From Bdellovibrionales bacterium RIFCSPHIGHO2_01_FULL_40_29 (GTDB lineage Bacteria > Bdellovibrionota > Bdellovibrionia > Bdellovibrionales > Bdellovibrionaceae): a DNA stretch of 64,000 bases. The stretch lies in NCBI GenBank assembly GCA_001771815.1, contig MEPU01000013.1:496001-560000 (forward strand), in the 5' to 3' direction. Numbering within the stretch: position 1 is the stretch's first letter; the number at the start of each line of letters is the position of its first letter. The notes under the pieces were generated by a model. It was given only the letters and a program-made list of their open reading frames with translations, was not told the DNA's origin and made no database searches. The position numbers were made by a program, and so were the translations under genes. Positions 1 to 9,701 of the stretch are shown here, in pieces.

Positions 1-1
1 T

Positions 2-589
2 TTGGTCAGTGCTGCGCGGACGACGACCGTGGCGCGAATGGATTCCACAGCGCTGGGTGTGGGGATTTCTGCTTCGGGTCACTTTACCAATTCAGGTTAT
101 ACGATGGGATATAATTTCAAATCACGACGACATAATGTGTATAAGTCAGGCCGTGGTACGGGCACGTCCTCTGTTTATGATCCCATTTTAGCTCCAGAAT
201 TTCAGGTGATTGAAACCACTCCCGAGGCACGAGTTGAGCCCACGGGGTATTCTGTGTCGATTGGCCATGGTTTCAAATCAGGAGATCACGAATTTTTGAC
301 AGATTCTCATTTGCAGGAGAAAACTGATCTGAGCAGTGTCTACGATCTGACCCAGACCTTTGGATATCGATTAACATCGGATGCGGGTCACCAGTATCTA
401 TGTGGAATCAGTCATTTAATTAATTCTGACGTGAAGTATTTTGGTCAAAGTGCGTATTATTCGACGGGATATTCCTGGCAAACCCGAGCTTTGCGTTCAT
501 CCATAGGTATTTATTATTACAGTTCAAAGCTGAATCAAGATGATATTTTCGCAATGGGTCTGAGTTTTGGAAGTGAATTTAGTTACTAA
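2..589 (+). CDS. C-terminal part of a hypothetical envelope/outer-membrane-like protein (5' truncated by window edge)
   Basis: Open frame from window start; alternating polar/aromatic strands and aromatic C-terminus (GLSFGSEFSY) suggest a beta-barrel. Confidence 0.5.
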   Translation: MVSAARTTTVARMDSTALGVGISASGHFTNSGYTMGYNFKSRRHNVYKSGRGTGTSSVYDPILAPEFQVIETTPEARVEPTGYSVSIGHGFKSGDHEFLTDSHLQEKTDLSSVYDLTQTFGYRLTSDAGHQYLCGISHLINSDVKYFGQSAYYSTGYSWQTRALRSSIGIYYYSSKLNQDDIFAMGLSFGSEFSY

Positions 590-606
590 CCTTGTTAGGA
601 TTAATC

Positions 607-1707
607 ATGTCTAAAAAAATTAAAACAATTTGTTGGCACGTGACTTTATTTCTTATTTTAAATCCCGTTATATCGATTGCAATGTTAGTTCTGTTTCTTG
701 TTTTTTCAAACAGTTACACGACAATTGAATTGGTCTGGAATATTTTATTTGCAACTATTTTTGCAGTCTTGACGAATTTAAGTATTACAATGGGCTATCA
801 TCGTTTATTCGCTCATAAATCATTCGAAGCGCACCCCGTGCTTGAGGCTGTTTTACTTTTCATTAGTGCTGGAGCCTTTCAGGGGTCTTGTTTAAAATGG
901 GCCAGTGATCATCGCATTCATCATCGATTCGAAGATACAGATAAAGATCCGTATTCAATTAAAAAAGGTTTCTGGCATGCTCACATGGGTTGGATGATGA
1001 AGCAGGAGTCTGTGAATATTCCAATTCATGCACCAGATTTAGAAAAAAATAAATTGGTTCACTTTCAACACAAATATTATTTAATCAGTGCGATTGTCGT
1101 TGGATATCTTTTACCGATGTTGGTCGGCGCCCTGTTTGGCAGTGCCTTCTTGGGGTTGGTGATCGGTGGGGGACTGCGAATATTTTTGACTCAACAATCC
1201 ACATTTTTTGTAAATTCATTGAGTCATACATTAGGAAAAACTCCGTACTCGACCGAGAAAACGGCAAAGGACAGTTTAGTCGTAGCATTCTTGACTCACG
1301 GAGAAGGTTTTCACAATTTTCATCATAAGTTTCAGTTCGATTATCGAAATGGTATTCGGTGGTATCATTGGGATCCAACAAAATGGTCTATTCAATTGGC
1401 CTATTTAGTTGGCTTAGCCAAAAAACTGAAGACCGTTAATTTTTCAGAAATTTTAAAGGCTCGATTGCAAGTACAGTCCGAGAAATTTGTAAATTCAAAA
1501 TTTTACGCTGAAAAACTTGAACCCGCATATGAAAAAGTGATTCAGTCACAAATACGATTCGAGCAACTTAAGATTGAATACAAGAATAGTCACAAGGTTA
1601 AAGTAGCAGCACTTCGGGCCGAAATGAAATTAGCTCAAATTGAATTCAAGTTTCAAATGAAGCGATGGAAAATTCTAATTGAATCTGCAAATGATTTTGC
1701 GGTTTAA
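607..1707 (+). CDS. Membrane fatty acid desaturase (acyl-CoA delta-9 desaturase family) with C-terminal helical extension
   Basis: Three His boxes: HRLFAH, HRIHH, HNFHH. ATG at 607 preferred over TTG at 592. Confidence 0.9.
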   Translation: MSKKIKTICWHVTLFLILNPVISIAMLVLFLVFSNSYTTIELVWNILFATIFAVLTNLSITMGYHRLFAHKSFEAHPVLEAVLLFISAGAFQGSCLKWASDHRIHHRFEDTDKDPYSIKKGFWHAHMGWMMKQESVNIPIHAPDLEKNKLVHFQHKYYLISAIVVGYLLPMLVGALFGSAFLGLVIGGGLRIFLTQQSTFFVNSLSHTLGKTPYSTEKTAKDSLVVAFLTHGEGFHNFHHKFQFDYRNGIRWYHWDPTKWSIQLAYLVGLAKKLKTVNFSEILKARLQVQSEKFVNSKFYAEKLEPAYEKVIQSQIRFEQLKIEYKNSHKVKVAALRAEMKLAQIEFKFQMKRWKILIESANDFAV

Positions 1708-1720
1708 TTTGTCTTCTTAG

Positions 1721-2254
1721 CTATCGAGCGCTTAAATTACAAAACACGAGATTGATGTTATTTGAACCCGCGTCTTGGCCAATGATCGCAAGTCCGCCTT
1801 GGGGAGTCCCGCGAAACCAGTATCGAATTTCTGATTCAGGATAAATATATTCGAGTTCCAGATGGCCATCGGTTATTGCCGTTTTCTTAAATTTTGAGCT
1901 GCTCGATTTCAACCAATGTGTAAGCTCTTCTGCAGTCAGATCCTTGAAAGGATCTGTTTCCGCAAAAAATGAAAAAATCCCACCAGCGTATAAACCGGAA
2001 TCGACTTGTTCAAAGGCAAATCCAGCATGATGTTCAATCGTAGGATTATACAAATGATTCAAGTGGTAACAGGCCCCGCTAAATGCAGTGGCATCCGAGC
2101 TGGTAAAATCTAAATTTCCATTTTGATAAAGTCTTGAAATTTCAACCATCTGAGGAGTGCAGAATTCATTGTTTGTACAAAATTCAGCTGGATTTTCCTG
2201 AGTAAAGGCCAAGCAGTAGGCGGTCAGAATGAGTAAAAACAAAATAATTTTCAT
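1721..2254 (-). CDS. Hypothetical secreted protein
   Basis: Signal-peptide-like N-terminus ([19 protein letters not shown]); 4-nt overlap with panD. Confidence 0.6.
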   Translation of the reverse strand: MKIILFLLILTAYCLAFTQENPAEFCTNNEFCTPQMVEISRLYQNGNLDFTSSDATAFSGACYHLNHLYNPTIEHHAGFAFEQVDSGLYAGGIFSFFAETDPFKDLTAEELTHWLKSSSSKFKKTAITDGHLELEYIYPESEIRYWFRGTPQGGLAIIGQDAGSNNINLVFCNLSAR

Positions 2255-2637
2255 CGTTTTCTCATTTTTGGGCCTTTTTGAATCTCTGCACGTGTTTCTT
2301 TGTATTCGTTTTTCTCATTCACAAAGACAACAGTTGGTTTGTGGCTTGAGGCATCTGCAATATCAACTGAGGCATAGGCGACAATAATCACAATATCACC
2401 TTTTTGAACATGGCGTGCGGCAGCTCCATTCAGGCAAACTTCGCCTTTTTTTCCTTCGATCACATAGGTTGAAAAACGAGCGCCATTGTTGCAATTTAAA
2501 ATATCAACTTTTTGATTCAAATAAAGTTTTGCCCGTTTGATAAGGGTTTTATCAATTGAAACTGAGCCTTCATAGTTAAGATCTGCATTCGTAACTGTGG
2601 CGCGGTGAATTTTTGAATACATCATATTTATTTTCAT
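2251..2637 (-). CDS. panD: Aspartate 1-decarboxylase
   Basis: [25 protein letters not shown] with the self-cleaving G-S site; ATG at 2637 overlaps the coaX stop. Confidence 0.93.
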   Translation of the reverse strand: MKINMMYSKIHRATVTNADLNYEGSVSIDKTLIKRAKLYLNQKVDILNCNNGARFSTYVIEGKKGEVCLNGAAARHVQKGDIVIIVAYASVDIADASSHKPTVVFVNEKNEYKETRAEIQKGPKMRKR

Positions 2638-3443
2638 TTTTCGACTCCTGCGGCAGACTGGTTCTTTGAATAATTCTGATTCATCTGTAATGCAATTAAA
2701 TTTCCCTTTAAAACAAGATCCGGGATAATAGCATCGAATATTTTCTCTTTTTCGAATAGGCTTGAAAATCCACCTGTACCAATTACAAAAGGTTTTTCGC
2801 CTTGGAAGCACTCGTTCGTCATGCGCGTGATGATCTCGCGCATGGCGCCCAAATGGCCGTAGTACAGGCCTGATTGCAGGCTTTCAATTGTTGATAGGCC
2901 CAGAACTTCATTTCGAGCGACGATTTCGATGGATGGAAGCTTTGCTGTTTTGGCCTCGAGCGACTCCATACTGAGTTTAAGTCCCGAAATAATCGATCCC
3001 CCAAGATAATCATGTTGTTTTGTGACGGCGCAAAAAGTTGTCGCAGTACCAAGATCAACTAAAATCAAATGACGATCCGGGTATAAATTTGTTGCAGCGA
3101 TGGAATTTGCAATTCGATCCGCTCCAACTTCTAAAGGGTTTCGATATTTTATTCGCAGGCCTGTTTTGACTCCGGCTTGAAGAATAAATGGTGTTAAATT
3201 GAAGTACTTTTGACAAGCACCTTTCAATGAAAAAATAACATCAGGGACGACTGAGCACAATACGATCTGACTAATGCCTTTGGGATCAATTCCATTTTCT
3301 CGAAGAACCATTCTTAAGAAAACGCCCACTTCATCTGAAGACGAACCATGTCTGGAATTTCTGCGAAAAGATAAAAGCATTTTATCTTTGTCGAATACGC
3401 CTCCGTAAATTTGGGTATTACCCACATCAAGTGATAGAATCAT
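2634..3443 (-). CDS. coaX: Type III pantothenate kinase
   Basis: [17 protein letters not shown] start, [10 protein letters not shown] and GGSIISGL motifs. Confidence 0.93.
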   Translation of the reverse strand: MILSLDVGNTQIYGGVFDKDKMLLSFRRNSRHGSSSDEVGVFLRMVLRENGIDPKGISQIVLCSVVPDVIFSLKGACQKYFNLTPFILQAGVKTGLRIKYRNPLEVGADRIANSIAATNLYPDRHLILVDLGTATTFCAVTKQHDYLGGSIISGLKLSMESLEAKTAKLPSIEIVARNEVLGLSTIESLQSGLYYGHLGAMREIITRMTNECFQGEKPFVIGTGGFSSLFEKEKIFDAIIPDLVLKGNLIALQMNQNYSKNQSAAGVEK

Positions 3444-4657
3444 AAATCCCCCGCAAGAATTTGAAATATTTTAAAAGATAGCTCAGACTTATTTTCAAGT
3501 TTAAGAGTCTGCATTTTTGAATCAAACACTGTGAATCGATGGTTTTGATTTTGAACATCGGCCCAATCATTGTGAATAACAAAGTCGCAGTGAGCATCTT
3601 GAAAAAGTGCAGTGACTTTTTCAGTGATTGATTCTGTTGAAGCTTGAGAGGTCAGCTTAAATCCGATCAATTTTGATTGTGGGCTCAGAGTTTTGATTTC
3701 GTTTATCAGTTTTTTATTTTTTTTCAGTTTCAATGATAACTCATCTGCAGTGCTAGATATTTTTCCAATTTCTTTGATGACCGAGTAATCACTGACGGCT
3801 GCTAAATGGATGACGGTATCAAATTTTTCTGCTGGAAGTAAATGCTGCAGTTGAGATTGAAGGTCAGTAAATGAATAAAAAGAAGTCCTTGGGCAACTGA
3901 TTTGGGGAAGTGCCGAATTTTTAGAATGAAGAAAATGAACATCAATTCCTGATTCAAGCAACTGGTTAGCAAGATAAGCCGCTGTTTTACCAGTGCTGGA
4001 ATTTGTAATCACCCGGACATCGTCGATAGGTTCAGATGTTCCACCACCCGTGATTAAAACTTTGAGTGATTTTAAAGGCTGAGTCGCCTGAGCCATCGGT
4101 GGTTCGTGTGAGATTTGGAGCTGCTGTTGAATCGTTTGAACAATGAGGTCTGGATCTAGCAAACGACCGAAGCCAACTTCGCCACAGGCCAAGACGCCGG
4201 ATTCTGTCTCTAGAATTTTAACTCCAAACGAACGCAATTTTTGCATCGATTCTTGAGTTGTCGGATGAAGGTACATCATTGTATTCATCGCGGGTGATAT
4301 TAAAAATGGTTTTTTAAAATCATGTGCTAAAAATAAAGTCGTCAGTAAATCATCACCAATTCCATGTGCAATTTTATTGATATAATTTGCAGTAGCCGGA
4401 GCAACAATTATCAAGTCAGCCCAGCGTGCCAGGTGAATGTGATCCATAACCGATCCCGACTGGTACATATTTGTAATCGGAGGTTCGCCAGTAAGACCTT
4501 CGAGAGTTGCGGCTCCGATAAATTCAAGGCTGCTTGGGGAAAGAACGGTTTTAACTTGATAGCCTTTCTGTTGAAGGCTAGAGGCAATGCTACAGGCTTT
4601 ATAGCAAGCAATAGATCCCGTCATAATAAGAAGAATATTTTTATTTAATGGTAACAT
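3440..4657 (-). CDS. coaBC: Bifunctional phosphopantothenoylcysteine decarboxylase / phosphopantothenate-cysteine ligase
   Basis: [22 protein letters not shown] and [23 protein letters not shown] motifs. Confidence 0.93.
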   Translation of the reverse strand: MLPLNKNILLIMTGSIACYKACSIASSLQQKGYQVKTVLSPSSLEFIGAATLEGLTGEPPITNMYQSGSVMDHIHLARWADLIIVAPATANYINKIAHGIGDDLLTTLFLAHDFKKPFLISPAMNTMMYLHPTTQESMQKLRSFGVKILETESGVLACGEVGFGRLLDPDLIVQTIQQQLQISHEPPMAQATQPLKSLKVLITGGGTSEPIDDVRVITNSSTGKTAAYLANQLLESGIDVHFLHSKNSALPQISCPRTSFYSFTDLQSQLQHLLPAEKFDTVIHLAAVSDYSVIKEIGKISSTADELSLKLKKNKKLINEIKTLSPQSKLIGFKLTSQASTESITEKVTALFQDAHCDFVIHNDWADVQNQNHRFTVFDSKMQTLKLENKSELSFKIFQILAGDL

Positions 4658-5411
4658 TGTCAATTAACCTGACCCCTTCTAAGAAAGCGGCTACAAAGCG
4701 GCGATCGCCTTCGTCTTGAAGATACTCGACCTGAAAACCATGATCTGTTAATTTTTGCGCGGCCTGAACTGTCGTTTTTTCTTCAGAGATAAATTGATAA
4801 ATAAGTGCTGCTTTTTTTAAGCCTTCAGCAGATAGACGTGTGTTGCGAGAACTCATGGCCAAACCACTGGCTTCACGAAGAGTTGGACATGGAACGACTT
4901 GAATAGGCATGAAAAAACTTTGAACCATGTCATGAATCAGCTTGAATTGCTGATAGTCTTTTTCTCCGAAATAAGCTTTATGTGGGCGAACGATTTGTAA
5001 TAGCTTCATCACGACCGTTAAGACGCCATCAAAGTGCCCAATGCGTTCAGCTCCACAAAGTTTTTTTGAAAATTCACCCTCGATGATTTTGTAACGATAG
5101 TTGTCTGGGTACAATTGATTGTATGTCGGAGCAATGATGGCGTTGACTCCTGCCGCAGTGGCCAAAACCATATCGGCGTCCCAAGTTTTTGGATACTTTG
5201 TAAAGTCGGTGGGGTCATTGAACTGAGTGGGGTTTACAAAAATACTTAAAACGGTGAAATCATTTTCATCAATGGATCTATTCAAAAGACTGACGTGACC
5301 TTGGTGAAGAGCGCCCATCGTGGGCACAAAACCAATTTCAACATCCGGTGAAAATGTTTGGCGAAAAGATAAAAATTCAGTCATGGAATCAAAAACTTGA
5401 ACTTTACTCAT
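4641..5411 (-). CDS. panC: Pantothenate synthetase
   Basis: VPTMGALHQGHVSL, FVNPTQF, GEKDYQQ and MSSRNTRLS motifs; ATG at 5411. Confidence 0.95.
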   Translation of the reverse strand: MSKVQVFDSMTEFLSFRQTFSPDVEIGFVPTMGALHQGHVSLLNRSIDENDFTVLSIFVNPTQFNDPTDFTKYPKTWDADMVLATAAGVNAIIAPTYNQLYPDNYRYKIIEGEFSKKLCGAERIGHFDGVLTVVMKLLQIVRPHKAYFGEKDYQQFKLIHDMVQSFFMPIQVVPCPTLREASGLAMSSRNTRLSAEGLKKAALIYQFISEEKTTVQAAQKLTDHGFQVEYLQDEGDRRFVAAFLEGVRLIDNVTIK

Positions 5412-6195
5412 ATGAATGCTCTTTTTTCGGAAATTGACCTGAGCCAACGTCGGAGACATAAGAATTCAGTGCTCCCACAATAAGATCAGCTCCATTTAAA
5501 TATTTTTTCAAAAATCGTGGTTGAAAATCAGGATTCATTCCCAGCATGTCTTGTAAGACTAAAACTTGACCGTCGGTTTCATGGCCAGCGCCGATTCCAA
5601 TGGTTGGAATTTTGAGTGAAGCCGTAATTTCTTTTGCCAGCTGAGCTGGGACGCATTCTAAAACCACCGCGAAGCAGCCGGCCTTTTCCAAAGCCCGGGC
5701 ATCATTGATGATTTTGAGCGCCTGTTCCGACTTTTTCCCCTGCACTTTGGGGCCACCCAATTGATGAATGGATTGCGGAGTCAGCCCTAAGTGTCCCATG
5801 ACCGGAACTCCAGATTCGACAATGTGTTGAATTAATTCTGAATGACCGTCGGCCCCTTCAATTTTGATGGCTTGTGCTCCAGCCTTCATGACTAAATCCA
5901 CACAGTTCATGGCATGAATCAGTCCTTTTCGCGTTGATAAGAATGGCATATCGGCGACAACAAACTTGTTGGGTAGACCACGCACCACGGCTGCGGTATG
6001 TAGGGCCATCAATTTTGCGGTGGCTTTCAGTGTGGTTGGATGCCCATGCATCACCTGAGCCAATGAGTCGCCCACCAAAATACAATCAACATTGGTTTTT
6101 TGAATCAACTGAGCAAATGAATAATCATAACAAGTCACCATGGTGATTTTTTGACCGGATACTTTTTTCTTTTGAAAATCAAGAACTGTATTCAT
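5404..6195 (-). CDS. panB: 3-methyl-2-oxobutanoate hydroxymethyltransferase
   Basis: MVTCYDYSFAQL, VGDSLAQVMHGH, GHLGLTPQS and IGIGAG motifs. Confidence 0.95.
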   Translation of the reverse strand: MNTVLDFQKKKVSGQKITMVTCYDYSFAQLIQKTNVDCILVGDSLAQVMHGHPTTLKATAKLMALHTAAVVRGLPNKFVVADMPFLSTRKGLIHAMNCVDLVMKAGAQAIKIEGADGHSELIQHIVESGVPVMGHLGLTPQSIHQLGGPKVQGKKSEQALKIINDARALEKAGCFAVVLECVPAQLAKEITASLKIPTIGIGAGHETDGQVLVLQDMLGMNPDFQPRFLKKYLNGADLIVGALNSYVSDVGSGQFPKKEHSYE

Positions 6196-6908
6196 GAGGA
6201 AAACTCCTTTACGAAGGCAGCATAAATAGTTTGGAGCTTGGTTCCATTTAATGAGGCCATATTTTTATTTATTGTCAGATGATCATTTCGCACAAGCGGT
6301 CCCGTCAGTGATTTTTCCTTGAGGGTTAAAAAATTTTGTAAAACTTGAGAGAGATAATTCTGAAAAGCCAGATCAGGAATTTGTAATTGGGCTAAAGATT
6401 TATCGACTTCATTCCAAAGCAATTGAGGAAAATTTCCTGCAACAACACAAAGCGCATGATACAGCGGCTTATGTTCATCTGAAACGATAAAGCTAGAGTT
6501 TTTAAATCCGGGCAAAAGTTGATCCAGATCTGTATTGGCACCGATGGCAAACGAAATAGAATGATAAACGTATTGTGCTAAGAGTCCTTCTGGAAAAGAC
6601 ATCAGCGGGTGAGCCCAACTCAATCGACGATCGGTTAATGCGCCACTAAAATGAACCACGGGAATGTCACTTCCGGCCAGATGGGTTTCATAGAATGGGA
6701 TAATTGCAGAATCACGAATAGCGAGCCAAACAATATGACACTGATTCAGATACTTAACTAAGGCATGTGGATCCTGCGAGCGATCCCAGGTTAACAGGGT
6801 ATTCGGTTTTTCTAAAAGTGAGTTCCAATGTTGCAGATGTTTTGCAAGACGGCCAGAGCCGATAAGAAGAATGGTCTTAGAATGTTCAATTCGAACGTTT
6901 TGCTTCAT
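6192..6908 (-). CDS. Rossmann-like / DUF2520-type reductase, candidate PanG-like ketopantoate reductase
   Basis: N-terminal ILLIGSGRLAKHL Rossmann motif, FSGAL..SWAHPLMSF typical of DUF2520 proteins; overlaps panB by 4 nt. Confidence 0.7.
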   Translation of the reverse strand: MKQNVRIEHSKTILLIGSGRLAKHLQHWNSLLEKPNTLLTWDRSQDPHALVKYLNQCHIVWLAIRDSAIIPFYETHLAGSDIPVVHFSGALTDRRLSWAHPLMSFPEGLLAQYVYHSISFAIGANTDLDQLLPGFKNSSFIVSDEHKPLYHALCVVAGNFPQLLWNEVDKSLAQLQIPDLAFQNYLSQVLQNFLTLKEKSLTGPLVRNDHLTINKNMASLNGTKLQTIYAAFVKEFSS

Positions 6909-7023
6909 TTTTACCTCGGTACCTGTCGGAAATCATGCTTGCCGATCAAGTCCACTAGAGCTCAAGCTCTAAAAAGGAAATTAACACTTTTTAAATGAAA
7001 AGCAAGCTGCTAGAAGTACCACT

Positions 7024-7755
7024 ATGAAAGCAATTTATTGGGTTATAGGCGCGTCTATAGTGGCTTTAGGTATTTTTATTTCTGTTTCACTGGATAGTGC
7101 ACAGAGGACCGTGCCTAAAATCAAGTTAAGCTACTTTGCGGACGAGGTCGAAATTGCTCAGAATGTCTTGAAGCGTCTGCAGTTGGAAATCGGTCAGAAT
7201 CCATTTTATTGGGTCGGAGTCGAGCCAGATAAAACAGAACAGATTGCAGTTGTTGTGCAAATAAAAAATGAAATCGAAAAGTTAAATGGACCATTTGTCG
7301 AAGTCATTGCAGATAGTGAACTGAAGCTTTCCGCAGAAAATATGAAATTATTAGGTGTGACTCAAAATGTTTTTATCAAAGAAAATATAATTAATGTTGG
7401 TGAAGTTCTTACCAAATTAGAGCAGCAAAATAAAAAATATTTCCTGGTGACGGCTTCTTTGTATACGAACACCTTCATCAAAGAAAATCCGACATCTATT
7501 TTAAAGAAAAATAATTCCATTAAACCAATGACTGTGTCGATGGCCTATTTTGCAACAAATCCAGAACAGGAAAAGAATATTTTATTTCCATGTGATACAG
7601 AAGATAAATCTGGGACATCGGCTTGGGGCTGTGTGATCGTCACCAAAGCCCGAAGTGTGCGACGAAAATATGAAAAGCAAAATATCAAGCCATGGGTGGG
7701 GTTGATGGATTTAACTGGTGGCAATGATTACATGCTGCTGATTCAAAAAAAGTAA
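7024..7755 (+). CDS. Hypothetical membrane-anchored protein
   Basis: N-terminal hydrophobic segment; no family recognised. Confidence 0.5.
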   Translation: MKAIYWVIGASIVALGIFISVSLDSAQRTVPKIKLSYFADEVEIAQNVLKRLQLEIGQNPFYWVGVEPDKTEQIAVVVQIKNEIEKLNGPFVEVIADSELKLSAENMKLLGVTQNVFIKENIINVGEVLTKLEQQNKKYFLVTASLYTNTFIKENPTSILKKNNSIKPMTVSMAYFATNPEQEKNILFPCDTEDKSGTSAWGCVIVTKARSVRRKYEKQNIKPWVGLMDLTGGNDYMLLIQKK

Positions 7756-7776
7756 AACGATACCAAATTGACTTCA

Positions 7777-9174
7777 TCAGACTGTTAAACTGCGCATTTC
7801 GACCTCATGACTGAGTGGTCGACGTGGAGCTCGAAAATAAGTCCGCGGTGACAACTCAAAAAGATCTCCAATTTTGCTCATGTAGACGCAAGCATAGCGT
7901 TCCATTTGATAAGCAAAATAGCTTTCTTCATTTCCTGCACGCATCAACTGTCCCCAATTTGGATTATAAAGAGCCTGTTGTTTTTTAATCAATTGGCTGA
8001 TTTGGGTGTCTATGGCCGTGATGTCATCTTGCAACTGATCAATTCGTTTTTCATCGACAGGAGATTCTTTTTCAATTTTCTTAGTCATGAGCTCGGTGAG
8101 CTCTTCTTCGAGGGGTTCCTTCTGATGCATCAAAGATTCGATCTCATTCATAATGGGTTCGGCTTCAACATTTTTTTGTAACTCTTCGTCCAGCTCTTCG
8201 ATAATCATTGCCGTTCGCCAGTTGCAATCTTTTTTCAAGCGCAGAATATCGCCATAGATATGGTCGCCAATATACAAAATATCGTCTCCATCTAAACCCA
8301 GATCTGCAGTGAATTTTCGAGCGCCGCCGCTTTGGTAAACTCCGGGGCTGAGTTTTTCATCCATGTTCGACATTGTGCCATCTTCAGGATTTACTTTTAA
8401 AAATTTTAAATCATCATAGAAAAATTTTGGTTTTTGAGCAAAAGTAATGACGATTTCGAACAGATCAACCCACGACTTATAGTCTTTCAAAAATGGAGTG
8501 ACAGCGTAATCCAATAATAATTTTGAATAATGAAAATCAGAATTTGTCAGAACAAATATTTTTTTGCCGTGTTTTCGAAATTTCTCTAATCCACGAACAA
8601 CACTTTCGTCTTTAATAATATAGTGAGAGAGGTTTTTGCGAACTTCTTCTTTTAGAGATCCATCTCGGTGAGCTTCATCCAAAGCATCCAAAACATCATC
8701 AGCCATTTGGGCGTAATCTGGCAATTTAGATTGAGGATCTGAGTCTTTGAGTTCAACCAGTTGCGAATAGGCATGGGCCAGCGAGTACGAAAAACTGGTA
8801 TCGATCGCCAAGTAATCATTTTTGCTGAGATCAATATAAGTGGATTTGTAAACTTTTTGATGAGTTTTAAAATCTAAAGGCTTAAGGCCATGAAAGCTAT
8901 TGCGAATAGCTGTGTAGCGATTCAATTTTAAAAGATTTCCTTTTTTTCGATCAACAACCAAGCCTCGAAGAGCAAACTGAAAATCAAACTGTAATTTTTT
9001 AACAGATTCTGGATAGTTTTTTCGACTGACCAATTTCTCCATAATTTTTGTATGGGAAAGTCGTTCAAAATTCTCGGTGTTGTAGCGGATCAGAGTGTGA
9101 TCCATATCTAAGCCAATATACTTGATGCGTTTTAGATTCAATGTGCGATTTACAAAAACTTTATTTCGAGGCAT
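7777..9174 (-). CDS. HAD-IG family 5'-nucleotidase
   Basis: GLDMDHTLIRYNTENFE and ILYIGDHIYGDILRLKKDCNWRTAMIIEEL motifs. Confidence 0.88.
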   Translation of the reverse strand: MPRNKVFVNRTLNLKRIKYIGLDMDHTLIRYNTENFERLSHTKIMEKLVSRKNYPESVKKLQFDFQFALRGLVVDRKKGNLLKLNRYTAIRNSFHGLKPLDFKTHQKVYKSTYIDLSKNDYLAIDTSFSYSLAHAYSQLVELKDSDPQSKLPDYAQMADDVLDALDEAHRDGSLKEEVRKNLSHYIIKDESVVRGLEKFRKHGKKIFVLTNSDFHYSKLLLDYAVTPFLKDYKSWVDLFEIVITFAQKPKFFYDDLKFLKVNPEDGTMSNMDEKLSPGVYQSGGARKFTADLGLDGDDILYIGDHIYGDILRLKKDCNWRTAMIIEELDEELQKNVEAEPIMNEIESLMHQKEPLEEELTELMTKKIEKESPVDEKRIDQLQDDITAIDTQISQLIKKQQALYNPNWGQLMRAGNEESYFAYQMERYACVYMSKIGDLFELSPRTYFRAPRRPLSHEVEMRSLTV

Positions 9175-9203
9175 AGGTCCTTCTTGAGTGTAATGAGGAT
9201 GCG

Positions 9204-9605
9204 TTACTCTTTAGTGATTGGCAGCTGAAAATGATTCCAAAGCATCATGCCGCCACGCATATTATAAACATTCTTTAGCCCCTGTTGTTGAGCAAATGCG
9301 CATGCTTGTGCTGATCGCCCACCAGATCGACAAACAAAGACAATGGGTTTGTCTGTTGGAATAGATTTTAAGTGGTCGGGAATGGTGTGTAAAATAATGA
9401 GTGTTGCCGATGCAATATGTCCGAGGTCACCATTAAATTCAGATTGTTCTCTGACATCAATTAATGTCAGTTGAGAGGCATTTTCAAAAACCTCGGTGGG
9501 TTCGACGTCTTGGACGTTTTCAAAATGCGGGTTTTGTGTTTTTAACTTCACTTCATAAAGCATAGGCAATAGACAATACATTAATTCGCGACTCAACAGC
9601 AACAT
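9204..9605 (-). CDS. Rhodanese-like domain protein
   Basis: LIDVREQSEFNGDLGHIASA and active-site loop VFVCRSGGRSAQACAFAQQQG. Confidence 0.88.
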   Translation of the reverse strand: MLLLSRELMYCLLPMLYEVKLKTQNPHFENVQDVEPTEVFENASQLTLIDVREQSEFNGDLGHIASATLIILHTIPDHLKSIPTDKPIVFVCRSGGRSAQACAFAQQQGLKNVYNMRGGMMLWNHFQLPITKE

Positions 9606-9701
9606 TTTATCGCAGAAAAGGCGCCTATTATTTATATATTTATAGCGTCTTGTGTCTAATGGGCTCGCAAGTCATAATGGCGCTTCCTTTGGAGGTTTCA
9701 A

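Noticed and set aside
1085-1381. Antisense ORF inside the desaturase gene
   Set aside because: Fully within a strong conserved CDS; no SD or recognisable domain.
2638-2811. N-terminal extension of the panD ORF ([11 protein letters not shown]...)
   Set aside because: Overlaps coaX out of frame; PanD homology begins at MKINMMYSK (2637).
6936-6950. GCCGATCA as a third sigma-28 -10 box
   Set aside because: Imperfect -10 and no TAAA-like -35 at the required distance.
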